Below, piece after piece: positions 40,294-50,025 of a stretch of DNA of 64,000 bases; the stretch's first letter is position 1, and each line of letters opens with the position of its first letter. Origin of the DNA: Brenneria izbisi. GTDB lineage: Bacteria; Pseudomonadota; Gammaproteobacteria; Enterobacterales; Enterobacteriaceae. A program made the position numbers and the translations under genes. The DNA is taken from the NCBI RefSeq assembly GCF_025840185.1, contig NZ_JAMPJU010000004.1, forward strand, positions 234,068 through 298,067. The letters run 5' to 3'. The notes beneath the pieces are model-generated. The model was not told where the DNA came from, ran no database searches, and worked only from the letters and a program-made list of their open reading frames with translations.

Positions 40294-42513
40294 ATGTCTT
40301 GCGTAACTTACGCTGGGGAAACGCGCATGGGTGATGCTTCAGTGGCGAGAATAAAACCTTTCGCCGCCTCTCTTCTCACTGTTCTGATTTCCGTGTCGTT
40401 ATCGCTCACTCCGGCATTCGCAGCGGATAAATCACCCTCGGACGCTAAAGCGGATACGCTGGTGGTCAGCGCGGATGCGAACGCCGATGCTGACGTTGGC
40501 GAAGCACAGGATTACAGTGTAAAAGTTACCCGCGCCGGCACAAAAATGTCGCTGGTGCCGCGCGATATTCCCCAATCGGTGAGTATTATCAGCCAGCAGC
40601 GTATGCAAGATCAGAACCTGCAAACCATTGGCGAGGTCATGGCCAATACAACAGGGGTGACCGCCAGGAACATTGATTCCGACCGTTCCACCTATTTTTC
40701 CCGCGGCTTCCTCATCAATAATTATCTGTTTGATGGTATTCCGACCGTCGTTGATGACATTTGGGATTTTGGCGATGCGGGATCGGACACGGCTATCTAT
40801 GAGCGCATCGAAGTAGTGCGCGGCGCGGCGGGGTTAATGACCGGGACGGGCAACCCCGCCGCGGCGGTGAATATGATACGCAAACATGCGGACAGCCGTG
40901 AGTTCACAGGCGCCGTTTCCGGGAGCTACGGCAGTTGGGATCAGCCGCGCATGGTCGCCGATCTGTCCGCGCCGCTGACGGAGAGCGGCAATGTGCGCGG
41001 ACGGATGATTGCGGGATATCAGGACAACGATACCTGGCTCGATCGTTATCACAAACGCAAAAAATTCCTCTATGGCGTGATTGATGCCGACCTTACGGAC
41101 GCCACAACGCTTTCCCTCGGTTACGATTATCAGGAAAGCGATGTCGATAGCCCTACGTGGGGCGGCCTGCCGACGTGGTTCACCGATGGCAGCCGCACGC
41201 ATTTCGATCGCAGTTTCAATCCGGCGCCGAATTGGAGCTATTCCAATAAAACCTCGAAAAAGGTATTTGCCGATCTCGCCCAGCGGTTTGATAACGGCTG
41301 GCAGGTGCGTCTGAACGGCACACACGCCGAAACGGAGTTCGACTCCAAACTGATGTATGCCAATGGATTTCCGGATAAAGATAGCGGACAACTCGTCGAT
41401 CCTTATGGCCTGGGGATTGGCGCCTATGGCGGATGGAATAAGGGAACGCGCAAAGTCGACGCCATCGATACTTACGCTTCCGGCCCGTTCGAGCTATTGG
41501 GGCGCCAGCATGAGTTGGTGGTAGGCGGCGGCTACAGCAAACAAAGTATCCAGTTCTACAATTCTCAATCCACCATTAGCTCGTCCGATATGGGTAACTA
41601 CTTTCAGTGGAATGGCAATATTCCCGATCCAAGCTGGGGTTCCTGGACGGATTATGAGCACTCCACCACGCGTCAAAAATCGCTCTATGCCACGGCGCGT
41701 TTCTCGCTGGCCGATCCATTGCATCTGATTGCCGGCGCGCGTTATACCGACTGGCGCATCATCGGTTCGACAGGTGACACCAGCAACAACCGGGTAACCC
41801 CGTATGTCGGACTGGTCTATGACATTAACGATACCTGGTCTGCCTATGCCAGCTATACCGACATCTTCCAGCCGCAAACCAGAAAGGACATTAACAACCA
41901 ATATCTGGCGCCGACGACCGGTAAAAACTATGAAGCGGGCATCAAAGGCGACTGGTACAACAGCCGTCTGACTGCCTCGGTATCGGTATTCCGCATTGAG
42001 CAGGATCACCTGGCGCAGTCGACGGGGCAATATATTTCCGGCTCAACGGACATCGCCTACAACGCCGTGGATGGCGTCGTGAGCAAAGGGGTAGAGTTTG
42101 AGGTGAACGGTGCGGTAACGGACAACCTGCAAATGACGTTTGGCGGCTCACGCTTTGTGGCTGATGATAAAGACGGCAAATCGATCAATCCGAATCTGCC
42201 ACGCACGTCACTTAAACTTTTTACCCGCTATCAACTGCCGATGTTGCCTGATTTAACGTTAGGCGGGGGCGTAAACTGGCAGAATAGCATCTGGGAAGAA
42301 GGCGCGGGGCCTCAGGGAATGGGAACGCTGCGAGCGGAGCAGGGCAGCTATGCGCTGGTTAATCTGTTTGGCCGCTATCAGGTGACTAAGCAGCTTGCTG
42401 TACAGGCCAATATTAATAACCTGTTCGATAAAAACTATTATGACTATCTCGCGCCTTATGCTGTCTACGGCACGCCGCGCAGTGTCTCCATGACGGTCAA
42501 TTATACCTTCTAA
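40294..42513 (+). CDS. TonB-dependent ferric siderophore receptor, FhuE-like
   Basis: Outer-membrane channel for a ferric hydroxamate-type siderophore such as coprogen. Signal peptide ends near PAFA; TonB box DTLVVSA follows; then the plug domain (GTKMSLVPRDIPQSVSIISQ, ERIEVVRGAAGLMTGTGNP) and a beta-barrel ending in aromatic Phe (MTVNYTF). It is 739 aa from the ATG at 40294 (GAGG eight bases upstream); an ATG at 40327 also has a ribosome site and would leave a more standard signal peptide. A Fur-type site lies upstream. The ligand is an inference from FhuE-like wording. Confidence 0.87.
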   Translation: MSCVTYAGETRMGDASVARIKPFAASLLTVLISVSLSLTPAFAADKSPSDAKADTLVVSADANADADVGEAQDYSVKVTRAGTKMSLVPRDIPQSVSIISQQRMQDQNLQTIGEVMANTTGVTARNIDSDRSTYFSRGFLINNYLFDGIPTVVDDIWDFGDAGSDTAIYERIEVVRGAAGLMTGTGNPAAAVNMIRKHADSREFTGAVSGSYGSWDQPRMVADLSAPLTESGNVRGRMIAGYQDNDTWLDRYHKRKKFLYGVIDADLTDATTLSLGYDYQESDVDSPTWGGLPTWFTDGSRTHFDRSFNPAPNWSYSNKTSKKVFADLAQRFDNGWQVRLNGTHAETEFDSKLMYANGFPDKDSGQLVDPYGLGIGAYGGWNKGTRKVDAIDTYASGPFELLGRQHELVVGGGYSKQSIQFYNSQSTISSSDMGNYFQWNGNIPDPSWGSWTDYEHSTTRQKSLYATARFSLADPLHLIAGARYTDWRIIGSTGDTSNNRVTPYVGLVYDINDTWSAYASYTDIFQPQTRKDINNQYLAPTTGKNYEAGIKGDWYNSRLTASVSVFRIEQDHLAQSTGQYISGSTDIAYNAVDGVVSKGVEFEVNGAVTDNLQMTFGGSRFVADDKDGKSINPNLPRTSLKLFTRYQLPMLPDLTLGGGVNWQNSIWEEGAGPQGMGTLRAEQGSYALVNLFGRYQVTKQLAVQANINNLFDKNYYDYLAPYAVYGTPRSVSMTVNYTF

Positions 42514-42520
42514 ATGTGTT

Positions 42521-42552
42521 GATACCCCCGGTGGTTTGCCGCCGGGGTTATC
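42521..42552 (+). terminator. hairpin after the siderophore receptor gene
   Basis: GATA-CCCCCGG pairs with CCGGGG-TTATC, with an inner GG/CC pair and short loop. A T-run is missing, so termination strength is uncertain. It lies between convergent genes. Confidence 0.5.
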
Positions 42553-42588
42553 GATTGTCGCGCTTCGGAAAAACAGCCACTATTTATG

Positions 42589-43878
42589 TTATGCGTACTG
42601 GCGTACCGGTTGGTACATGATTTTAGCCAGCCAGTACATTACGCTGGCGGCGATCAGGGAATTGATGGAAGGCACGCCCCATTCGATGGCGAAACCGACA
42701 ATAGCGCCGATAAGACTGGCGCCAATCGCCGCCCAACCGATAAAAGGCGTCGCCGCCATTTCCGGCAGTTTACCTTCGCATCGGCTGTCATCGAGCACCT
42801 TCCTATGGGTGCGCAAAATATAATAATCCACCAGCATGATGCCGATGATTGGCGGGAACAGGACGCCAAGCAGAGTCAGAAAATCGACAAACCTGTCCAG
42901 AATACCTATAACGGAAAGCGAGGTGCCGATAAAACCAATCACCAGCGTTATTGACAAGTAACTGAGCTTTTTACCGGTGATCCCTTCGATGGCGTTGGCG
43001 ATGCCGAGCGTGGAAGAGTAAAGGTTGATGTCATTGATCCTCAACGTGGAAAAAATGACCACAATAAGGCCGACTCCGCCTGCCGTCTGGGACATGATGG
43101 TCACCACGTCCGCGGTATTCAACGCACGCGCAATCAAGATGGCCAGACCGTTTACGATAAATTCGCCGACAATGATCGACATCATGGTCAACCAGAAAAC
43201 GTGATTGCCTTTTCGGGAGTAGCGGGTCATGTCCGGGGTGATCAAGCTTGCCACAATACAACCGCCCACCACCATCGTCGCGCCTGCGCTGATTGAAATG
43301 GCTGCACCGCTCGGCGCCGAACTGAGTAGCTCGCCAATATTATGCCCGGTCAGGGTCATCACCGAAATATACCCGACAATCAGAATAAATAGCGGCACCG
43401 CGATTTTTGCGGTCAATTTCAATGCTCTGAAGCCGAAGGCGACGAGGATGGTCAGCGCCGCGCCTGAAATGGCGGCTGACCAGCCAAACCCCAGTTTATC
43501 GCCCATCGCGAAATTAAGCGCTTTGGCGAAAACGGCGTTTTGCACCCCGAACCAGCCTAACAGACTGACGGCGATCACCAGGCCGATCATCACGGAGCCC
43601 ACTCGCCCAAATCCGCACCACCTTGCCAGCAGACTGCCGGACAACCCTTCGCGCATCCCGGCATAGCCGAGCCCCACTGTGACAACGCCAAAAATCGCGC
43701 TGCCGATGAAAATGGAGATAAACGCATCGGTTAATGTCATCGAGTTACCCAACACCGCGCCGAGCATAAACTGATCCAGCGCGGTCAACATACCGATGTG
43801 GACTAACGCCACATTAAAAAAAGGCAATCTCACATTCATCGGCACTCGGCTGACCGGGTAGTCATCAATATTTTCCAT
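42589..43878 (-). CDS. NCS1-family permease, cytosine permease (CodB)-like
   Basis: Inner-membrane importer of 429 aa with about 12 helices, in the nucleobase:cation symporter-1 family. SGSLLARWCGFGRVGSVMIG, LGWFGVQNAVFAKAL and SLITPDMTRYSRKG are characteristic of CodB/PuuP-type members. No codA deaminase lies nearby, so the substrate may be cytosine or another small heterocycle. It follows a LuxR-type regulator by 21 bases and probably shares its transcript. Confidence 0.82.
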   Translation of the reverse strand: MENIDDYPVSRVPMNVRLPFFNVALVHIGMLTALDQFMLGAVLGNSMTLTDAFISIFIGSAIFGVVTVGLGYAGMREGLSGSLLARWCGFGRVGSVMIGLVIAVSLLGWFGVQNAVFAKALNFAMGDKLGFGWSAAISGAALTILVAFGFRALKLTAKIAVPLFILIVGYISVMTLTGHNIGELLSSAPSGAAISISAGATMVVGGCIVASLITPDMTRYSRKGNHVFWLTMMSIIVGEFIVNGLAILIARALNTADVVTIMSQTAGGVGLIVVIFSTLRINDINLYSSTLGIANAIEGITGKKLSYLSITLVIGFIGTSLSVIGILDRFVDFLTLLGVLFPPIIGIMLVDYYILRTHRKVLDDSRCEGKLPEMAATPFIGWAAIGASLIGAIVGFAIEWGVPSINSLIAASVMYWLAKIMYQPVRQYA

Positions 43879-43899
43879 TCTGCATATCTCTCCTTGTAT

Positions 43900-44589
43900 T
43901 TAAATGAATTGAACGCCTTTTGAAATAAGCGAATCGGGAATGTAATTGTCTAATCCTAAATGATGACAGAATGCCTCAAACTGACTAAAAGAATGTACGC
44001 CCGCTTTCTGGTACATACTATGAACTCTATTTTCGATGGTTTTATATGAGACATTCATTCTTCGCGCGATTTCTTTATTTGAAAACCGTTGAAGAATAAG
44101 GAAAACAATATCCAGTTCAGATTTGGTAAAAAGAGAGGTGGTTAACTCCGTGGTTAATGTTGAGGGCTTTCTTTGATTGATATAGACCAATGGCGATAAT
44201 GTATTGAGTTGCTTTGAATTCCAGATAGTGCCGATGCAGACTTTATGCTTATCGAAGATGGGGATCTTTTCACAAACAAAAGGCATCAGCGTTTCATTAC
44301 CATACCAATAATGCGTTTCAATCACAGCGACGCGCTGCGCGCTACTCTCTGTGCGTCGATCATGCTCTATCATATCATCGGCCATCTCTGTCCAACTGGC
44401 AGGAAACTCCTCATCCAATCGTCCCTCGACATCAAAACTATGTGGTGTATTGGTATAGCGGTACGCCGCCTTGTTCATATAGACATGCCGTGATTCTAAA
44501 TCTTTAATACCCCACGGTTCGTCCAGGCCCTCCATCATGGTAATGAGACTACGGATATAATCAGCGTTATCATCAAATGATGATGCCAT
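43900..44589 (-). CDS. LuxR-type regulator with PAS-like sensor domain
   Basis: 229 aa from an ATG at 44589 behind a perfect AGGAGG. The N-terminal part (about 10-130) resembles a PAS domain (MMEGLDEPWGIKDLESRHVYMNKA begins it, split here as two blocks), and the C-terminal LuxR helix-turn-helix is FTKSELDIVFLILQRFSNKE followed by IARRMNVSYKTIENRVHSM. It sits between an acetyltransferase and the NCS1 permease and likely controls them. The sensed ligand is unknown. Confidence 0.82.
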   Translation of the reverse strand: MASSFDDNADYIRSLITMMEGLDEPWGIKDLESRHVYMNKAAYRYTNTPHSFDVEGRLDEEFPASWTEMADDMIEHDRRTESSAQRVAVIETHYWYGNETLMPFVCEKIPIFDKHKVCIGTIWNSKQLNTLSPLVYINQRKPSTLTTELTTSLFTKSELDIVFLILQRFSNKEIARRMNVSYKTIENRVHSMYQKAGVHSFSQFEAFCHHLGLDNYIPDSLISKGVQFI

Positions 44590-44623
44590 CCCGCCCTCCT
44601 TGTTTATACAGTTGATGCTGCGC

Positions 44624-45052
44624 TCAGCCGATGGCTTTTGATAAATAGTGCCGGGTATGCCTGTGCGCATATCCCGGCAGACTTCCATACTCCCGGTATC
44701 CCAATTTTTGGTAGAAACCGCGAGCCTGAAAACTGAACGTATCGACATAGGCCAAATGACAACCACGTTTCAGCGCCGCTTCTTCCGCTTGCTTCATCAA
44801 CTGACCGCCCAGCCCGGTTTTCCGGTGTGCTTCACTCACCCACAGATACTGGATTTCCAGCGCACTCCACCATGTTCTTGCCACCAGACCGGCAACGATA
44901 TGACCGGCAGCGTTCTTGATATTTAAAAACAGCGGATGAATATCGACAGCGTCGTATTGCTCGTTATGTTTCCAGAGAGATTGAATAACAAAATTTTCTT
45001 CATCTTTATCAGGGGTGTCAGTAATATTCAAATACATTTTATTTGCTGTCAT
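44624..45052 (-). CDS. GNAT-family N-acetyltransferase
   Basis: 142 aa with the acetyl-CoA binding loop WVSEAHRKTGLGGQLMKQAE and the C-terminal AYVDTFSFQARGFYQKLGYR block common to small-molecule GNATs. Substrate unknown. It lies 34 bases before the LuxR-type regulator, in the same direction, as first gene of a three-gene unit. Confidence 0.82.
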   Translation of the reverse strand: MTANKMYLNITDTPDKDEENFVIQSLWKHNEQYDAVDIHPLFLNIKNAAGHIVAGLVARTWWSALEIQYLWVSEAHRKTGLGGQLMKQAEEAALKRGCHLAYVDTFSFQARGFYQKLGYREYGSLPGYAHRHTRHYLSKAIG

Positions 45053-45676
45053 GTTATTATTAGCTTCCTATGTTTATGTTGTGGAATAGATAAACGCATT
45101 GGCTAATAACATAATACTTTGTGCTAAACAAGAGTGGTTTTTACCTCTTCTAATATAGGTGCATTACGCTACTGTTAATACGCGGTCACATCTGATTTAT
45201 CGCGTAAGATGGTTATATCGTCTCGATTCACAGGATTGATTGAATAATGTCATTCACCAGGGAAATCTTATCAGAATTAGTGATTCTGTTATCGTATTGA
45301 GCCAGGATGAGACGTCGGTTGACGAAGTAATCTAATAATTTTTGGCAAATTAGCATGTTGTTTTACTGGTTCAATTCACCTGTATCCTCTCACCCGTCGC
45401 GTCGCATGCCGGGGGTAATCATTCGAGTCGCAGGAAGGCGGCGATGTAACGAATTCCCCCGGACGCAGACGCCCGCATGTGACCGGAATGCGCGACAAAT
45501 CCGTCCGGCGCAGATTTGGACGCTGTTCACAGCGGTTCTTCAAGCTGGGTAACAAGAGGCAACGTGAAACAGGACGAGAATAAACGCTCTTTGATAGCTT
45601 TCACATTTAATGCAGTGCATTTTCGCTATAGTGGTGACAATGCATAGGATTCATTTTAAATGTGAAGAGTGTCGTG
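45053..45676. other. divergent control region between the GNAT operon and a LysR gene
   Basis: 624 bases without a credible gene. The left part (45053-45350) is AT-rich and should hold the promoter of the GNAT operon. The middle holds a degenerate palindromic element (45415-45550). The right part before the LysR gene includes an AT-rich stretch with TTTAATGCAGTGCATTTTCG, a short symmetrical sequence (AATGCAGTGCATT) at about 45609-45621 that could be an operator. Confidence 0.45.
45415..45550. repeat. degenerate palindromic intergenic element
   Basis: The segment starts GGTAATCATTCGAGTCGCAG, continues GAAGGCGGCGATGTAACGAA and ends TTCTTCAAGCTGGGTAAC. These blocks resemble the two ends of the repetitive palindrome I recall from Pectobacterium and Yersinia (ATTCGAGTTGCAGGAAGGCG at one end, CAAGTTGC-type at the other). 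It appears to be the same class as the element at 16303-16421 but more decayed. Confidence 0.45.
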
Positions 45677-46585
45677 ATGAAAATACAACTGCTATATGAA
45701 TTTATTCTGTTGTCAGAGTTGCTTAACTTTAGCCGGGCCGCACAGAGAATGAATATTACTCAACCGGTGTTAAGTCGTCATATGAAATATCTTGAAGAGC
45801 AATTTGGCGTTGAATTATTCAGACGTGATACGCACCGTGTTGAATTAACCTCTACCGGGAAATTGTTTTCTGTGGAAGCGCGAAAGATAATTTATCAGTA
45901 TGAAAGCTCTCTCTCGATCATTAATACATTTACCGGTAAAAGTCGCCGCCGCTTGACCATCACGTTTCTGGGCGAAGCGATTCAACATGTTTTAATTAAA
46001 TTCTTAAAGCAGTTTCAGCAGAATAATACCGATATTGTTATCGAGTGCCGGGATAGTGAACTGGATGAAGCACTACTTTTTCTGGAAGATCATAGTTGCG
46101 ATTTAGGTTTTCTGATTAGACCTAATTTTCTGGAGAATACACGCTTTTGTTCCCTGTCGTTTCAGACGGATCCCCTTTGCGTCGCGGTCAATAAGAATCA
46201 TCCGCTGGCTGGCCGGGAACGCGTGTCATTAAAAGAGGTCAGCGAGTGGCCCATCATTCGCATCGATCCCAGGGAATTCCTGCTGTCCGAAGCGTACAGC
46301 ACCCGCTTTTTTGATTGCTATAACATTCCGTTTACGCTGGATAAAGAGTATCCCAATCTTAAAACGTGTTGTTTTAATCTTGAGTTCAGGGATCGGGTGG
46401 CATTACTCATGCCGAAACATCGGGGATATTTATTGGGTCACAATAGCGTATTACTGGAAGTGATTGAAGAGGATTATTGGTTTAATCTGGAACTGGTATG
46501 GGATAATAAAAACGCCAACCCTTGTATTACTCATTTCTTGAATACCTTTAAAGTATTTTTAAATAATAAACCCCTGCCAAACTGA
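45677..46585 (+). CDS. LysR-family regulator of the catabolic cluster
   Basis: 302 aa: helix-turn-helix NFSRAAQRMNITQPVLSRHM (about 15-34), then the effector domain (RRRLTITFLGEAIQHVLIKF onward). It is the first gene of a run of ten plus-strand genes and lies 260 bases before the hydrolase gene, so it is the obvious local regulator. Coding here is more AT-rich than the enzymes that follow. A GTG at 45662 is an alternative start. Confidence 0.86.
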   Translation: MKIQLLYEFILLSELLNFSRAAQRMNITQPVLSRHMKYLEEQFGVELFRRDTHRVELTSTGKLFSVEARKIIYQYESSLSIINTFTGKSRRRLTITFLGEAIQHVLIKFLKQFQQNNTDIVIECRDSELDEALLFLEDHSCDLGFLIRPNFLENTRFCSLSFQTDPLCVAVNKNHPLAGRERVSLKEVSEWPIIRIDPREFLLSEAYSTRFFDCYNIPFTLDKEYPNLKTCCFNLEFRDRVALLMPKHRGYLLGHNSVLLEVIEEDYWFNLELVWDNKNANPCITHFLNTFKVFLNNKPLPN

Positions 46586-46845
46586 TTATTCATTAATCTC
46601 CCTCTCTCTCTTTAGTTTTTTTAATCTTTCCCCATCAGCATGGCTCGTCGTGTATGACGACTTGATAAAATAAACCGGGCAGTCATGTTCGCGTAATGGT
46701 TATGTTGAAAATGCATAATAGAAAAAATAAAAAGAATTTCTCCCGATTTTGGGGCGGTGATAGGTTTTTCATGTCGGGAAAAAACAGAAAAATACGCATC
46801 ACGTCATTTTTCACCCATTACAGAAAAGAAATAAAGGAGTTACTC

Positions 46846-47841
46846 ATGGTGATTAAAGCCAATTATGAGTCTGACCACGACAAGCGTAAAGAAATGTCAC
46901 ATAAGGAATTGGGGACGATCCCCCATATGCCCTTTGAGGAATATTCAGAAAAGCTCAAACATTGCTTCACCATGAAGCGCAAGAATGGAATTCTCGAAGC
47001 CCGGCTCCATACCAATGGCGATAGTTTGCAGTGGGGCGCGCCCGCACATCAGGCCCTTCATTACTTCTTCGACTGGGCCGGCAGGGACCCGGATAATGAA
47101 ATCATCATTCTGGGCGGTAGCGGCAAGGACTTCATGAAGGGCATCGGCCGGCTGGATGATAAGGGAAACTGGTTGCCGGCTACCGAGTTTGCCTCTGCGC
47201 CGGAACAAGCATGGAAAATGTATGAATATCAGTATTATGACGGCACAAATGATATCGAAGGACAGGTTTTCGACGTGGAAGTGCCGACGATTGGCGTATG
47301 GAACGGCGCCGCTTTCCACACGGATCTGGTGCTTTTCAGTGACATCACCCTGTGTACCGAAGACGCATGGACAACGGAGATGCATTTCCGGGTCAATATG
47401 GTGCCCGGTGACGGCATCCAGATCGCCTGGCGGGAACTGATGGGCCGCAAGCGATACGCCTACGCGGAGTTAACCGGTGAAATTATCACTGCGCGCAAGG
47501 CTCTGGCCCTCGGCATGGTGAATGAAATCTGTCCTGATACCGAATCCTGCTACGACAGAGCCTGGGAAATTGCTGAACTGATCATGCGTACCGGCACGCG
47601 AGTCACTCGTCGCATTACCACTCAGCAACTGCGCAAAGCCTGGAAAGAAGATATTGCTAACGAACTGCGCAATGCTTTCGCCGCCGAAATGTTCGTGACG
47701 GCCACCGAACACTCTCCTCACGAAGTCGACTACTGGAACCGGGCGCATGAAGAAGCCGAACTGGTCAAGGCGGCGGAGAAACGAGGCAAAGTCGTGCGTC
47801 CGCGCATCGGCGGCGGTCAGGAAGAAGACGAAATAAAGTAA
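46846..47841 (+). CDS. crotonase-fold beta-diketone hydrolase, 6-oxocamphor hydrolase-like
   Basis: Likely hydrolyses a C-C bond between two ketones, as 6-oxocamphor hydrolase does. The body aligns by eye: LHTNGDSLQWGAPAH, DNEIIILGGSGKDF, VPTIGVWNGAAFHTDL and MVPGDGIQIAWRELMGRKRY. His180 (EMHF) and Asp189 (PGDG) match the pair I recall as His145 and Asp154 in that enzyme, and His68 is also shared. At 331 aa it is longer, with about 30 extra N-terminal residues and an insertion near 100-140. The ATG at 46846 is six bases from AAAGGAG. It is the first enzyme gene of the cluster. Confidence 0.72.
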   Translation: MVIKANYESDHDKRKEMSHKELGTIPHMPFEEYSEKLKHCFTMKRKNGILEARLHTNGDSLQWGAPAHQALHYFFDWAGRDPDNEIIILGGSGKDFMKGIGRLDDKGNWLPATEFASAPEQAWKMYEYQYYDGTNDIEGQVFDVEVPTIGVWNGAAFHTDLVLFSDITLCTEDAWTTEMHFRVNMVPGDGIQIAWRELMGRKRYAYAELTGEIITARKALALGMVNEICPDTESCYDRAWEIAELIMRTGTRVTRRITTQQLRKAWKEDIANELRNAFAAEMFVTATEHSPHEVDYWNRAHEEAELVKAAEKRGKVVRPRIGGGQEEDEIK

Positions 47842-47963
47842 GAACCGGCTGATCTCAACGGATTCGGTGTCGTCGCTTATTGCGCGCGCGGCGCTGATCC
47901 AAATGATTATTGTCTTATTAATACTTTGATTTAAATAAAAATAAAATGTGATCGGGGTAGTTC

Positions 47964-48803
47964 ATGAACACAGGCAACGATGTCATTATCTCCGCCGCCC
48001 TGACCGGTGCGGTAACACCGAAAGATATCAACGAAAATATTCCGCTGACGCCAGAGGAGATTGCCGCGGATGCTTACCATTGCTGGCAACAGGGCGCTGC
48101 CATCGTCCATCTCCATATGCGCGACGAACAGGGAATGGGGACGATGGATTGCGATAGGTTCGCTGAAACCATCCGTTTGCTGCGCGGCTACCGTGATTGC
48201 GATGTGATCATCAACTGTACGACATCCGGCGATCATCGGGCCAGCGATGCGCAACGCATGGAACACGTTTCCCGGCTGGACGGAATTGAAATGGCATCCT
48301 GGGATGCCGGGTCGTTTAACTGGATGCCCGGCGGCGTTTTCGTCAATTCCCCGCAGTTTCTGGGCAAACTGGGTGAAATCCTGGCGGAACGGACGATCAA
48401 ACCGGAAGTGGAGATCTTCGACAGCGGCATGTTGGGCGTCGCTGGCTATTTCGTCGAGCAAGGCAAGCTACTGTCCCCTTTGCATTATCAATTCTGTCTC
48501 GGCGTGCCGGGGGGAATGCCCGCTACGGTGGAGAACCTGAATTATTTGGTCGCGCATCTTCCTGCGGATGCGACCTGGTCGGCCTTTGGCGTGGGTAAAC
48601 ATCATCTGCCGATGCTGCTCGCTACGTTGGCGCTGGGCGGACATGTGCGGGTGGGGCTGGAGGACAACGTTTATTTCAGTAAAGGCGTGAAAGCCAGCAA
48701 TCCACAGTTGGTGGCGCGCGCGGCACAGTTCATCCAATTGTCGGGCAAACAGGTCGCCACGTCCGCCAGCGCCAGAAAAATCCTGGGGATCCGTCCTTTG
48801 TAG
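47964..48803 (+). CDS. beta-keto acid cleavage enzyme (BKACE, DUF849)
   Basis: Zinc enzyme that condenses a beta-keto acid with acetyl-CoA and splits it into acetoacetate and a new acyl-CoA. The 279-aa product has the metal ligands His49 and His51 (IVHLHMRD) and Glu233 (VGLEDNVYF), plus INCTTSGD and the C-terminal GGHVRVGLEDN region standard for the family. The particular keto acid cannot be read from sequence. It follows the diketone hydrolase by 122 bases and precedes thiolase and CoA-transferase genes, all fitting acetoacetate chemistry. Confidence 0.88.
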   Translation: MNTGNDVIISAALTGAVTPKDINENIPLTPEEIAADAYHCWQQGAAIVHLHMRDEQGMGTMDCDRFAETIRLLRGYRDCDVIINCTTSGDHRASDAQRMEHVSRLDGIEMASWDAGSFNWMPGGVFVNSPQFLGKLGEILAERTIKPEVEIFDSGMLGVAGYFVEQGKLLSPLHYQFCLGVPGGMPATVENLNYLVAHLPADATWSAFGVGKHHLPMLLATLALGGHVRVGLEDNVYFSKGVKASNPQLVARAAQFIQLSGKQVATSASARKILGIRPL

Positions 48804-48853
48804 TTATCTCCTTATGTCGTTATCCCCTTATGCGGCCACATTGGGAAAAGATT

Positions 48854-50023
48854 ATGAAAGAAGCTGTGATTGTTTCGGCGGTTCGCACGCCGATCGGCAG
48901 ATGCCGCGGCACGCTGGCGTCGGTTCCGGCGCATAGGCTAGGCGCGCGGGTGGTGGAAGACGCGGTGCGTCGGGCCGGTATCGTGCCGGAAAGCATTGAT
49001 GACGTTATCTTTGCCAATTTGATGAATAACGAAATCAACAATATGGGACGTATGGTGGCGCTGGAGGCGGGGCTGCCGATCTCGGTGCCGGGCATTACCC
49101 TTGATCGTCAGTGCGCCGCCTCGCTTAACGCGCTGGCCTATGGCGCGATTCAGATTATGGCGGGCTTTGCCGCAACCGTGGTCGTTGGCGGCGTGGAGAG
49201 CGATTCGCGTCGCCCCTGGTCGCTGGAGAAGACCGAAACGGCGTATTCGGTGCAACCGCCGCGCTTTGTGGATATTCATACCTCGCCGGATCGCCTGGGC
49301 AACCCTTCCATGGGGATGACGGCGGAAAATATTGCCCGGCGCTATGCGCTAAGCCGCGAAGAACTTGATGCGTTTGCGCTGCGCAGTCACCGGCTGGCCA
49401 CCGCCGCCTGGCGGGAAGGACGTTTTGACGGACAACTGGCGCCGATTTCGCTGCCAGACAGAAAGGGCCAGGAGATCATTGTGCGCAACGATGAATCGGT
49501 GCGTCCCGACTGTTCGCTGGCGGCGCTTTCCGCCCTGCGTCCCTGTTTTTGCGATGACGGCGTGGTCACCGCGGGCAATAGCTCGCCGATGAGCGATGGC
49601 GCCGGGGCGCTGGTGGTGATGGCGCGATCGCTGGCGGAACAACAGGGGCTGGAAACGCTGGCGGTATTTCGCGGCTATGCCGTCGCCGGCGTCGATCCCA
49701 ATTTCATGGGGCTGGGGCCGGTGCCGGCGACCGCCAAATTACTCAAACAGACCGGATTGACGGTCAACGATATTGACCTGTGGGAACTGAACGAAGCCTT
49801 CGCCGCCCAGTCGCTGGCCTGCATTCGGGATATCGGCATGGATGCGGATCGGGTTAACCCGAACGGTGGGGCGATTGCCCTGGGACATCCGCTTGCCGGC
49901 AGCGGCGCGATCCTGGCGACCAAAGCGGTTTATGACATGCAACGCCGTCACCTGAAAAACGCGGTCATCACCTTTTGCGTCGGTGGCGGTCAGGGTGTGG
50001 CGGTTCTGCTGACGAGGGAATGA
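48854..50023 (+). CDS. thiolase, acetyl-CoA acetyltransferase family, divergent active-site loops
   Basis: 389 aa; cleaves a 3-ketoacyl-CoA with CoA. The nucleophile is Cys87 in [10 protein letters not shown], followed by [19 protein letters not shown], the His loop [15 protein letters not shown] and the base Cys in FCVGGGQG. Two loops differ from the norm: CAASLNA instead of C-x-S-G-L-x-A, and GHPLAGSGA instead of GHPxGASGxR. The start at 48854 gives [15 protein letters not shown]. Its stop overlaps the ATG run of the next gene. Confidence 0.9.
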   Translation: MKEAVIVSAVRTPIGRCRGTLASVPAHRLGARVVEDAVRRAGIVPESIDDVIFANLMNNEINNMGRMVALEAGLPISVPGITLDRQCAASLNALAYGAIQIMAGFAATVVVGGVESDSRRPWSLEKTETAYSVQPPRFVDIHTSPDRLGNPSMGMTAENIARRYALSREELDAFALRSHRLATAAWREGRFDGQLAPISLPDRKGQEIIVRNDESVRPDCSLAALSALRPCFCDDGVVTAGNSSPMSDGAGALVVMARSLAEQQGLETLAVFRGYAVAGVDPNFMGLGPVPATAKLLKQTGLTVNDIDLWELNEAFAAQSLACIRDIGMDADRVNPNGGAIALGHPLAGSGAILATKAVYDMQRRHLKNAVITFCVGGGQGVAVLLTRE

Positions 50024-50025
50024 TG

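Noticed and set aside
45355..45552. Possible small gene of 65 codons
   Set aside because: It coincides with the degenerate palindromic element and has no ribosome site.
46696..46845. Upstream extension of the diketone hydrolase by 50 codons
   Set aside because: The extension is AT-rich and Lys/Arg-rich with no family match, while the ATG at 46846 has a strong AAAGGAG ribosome site.
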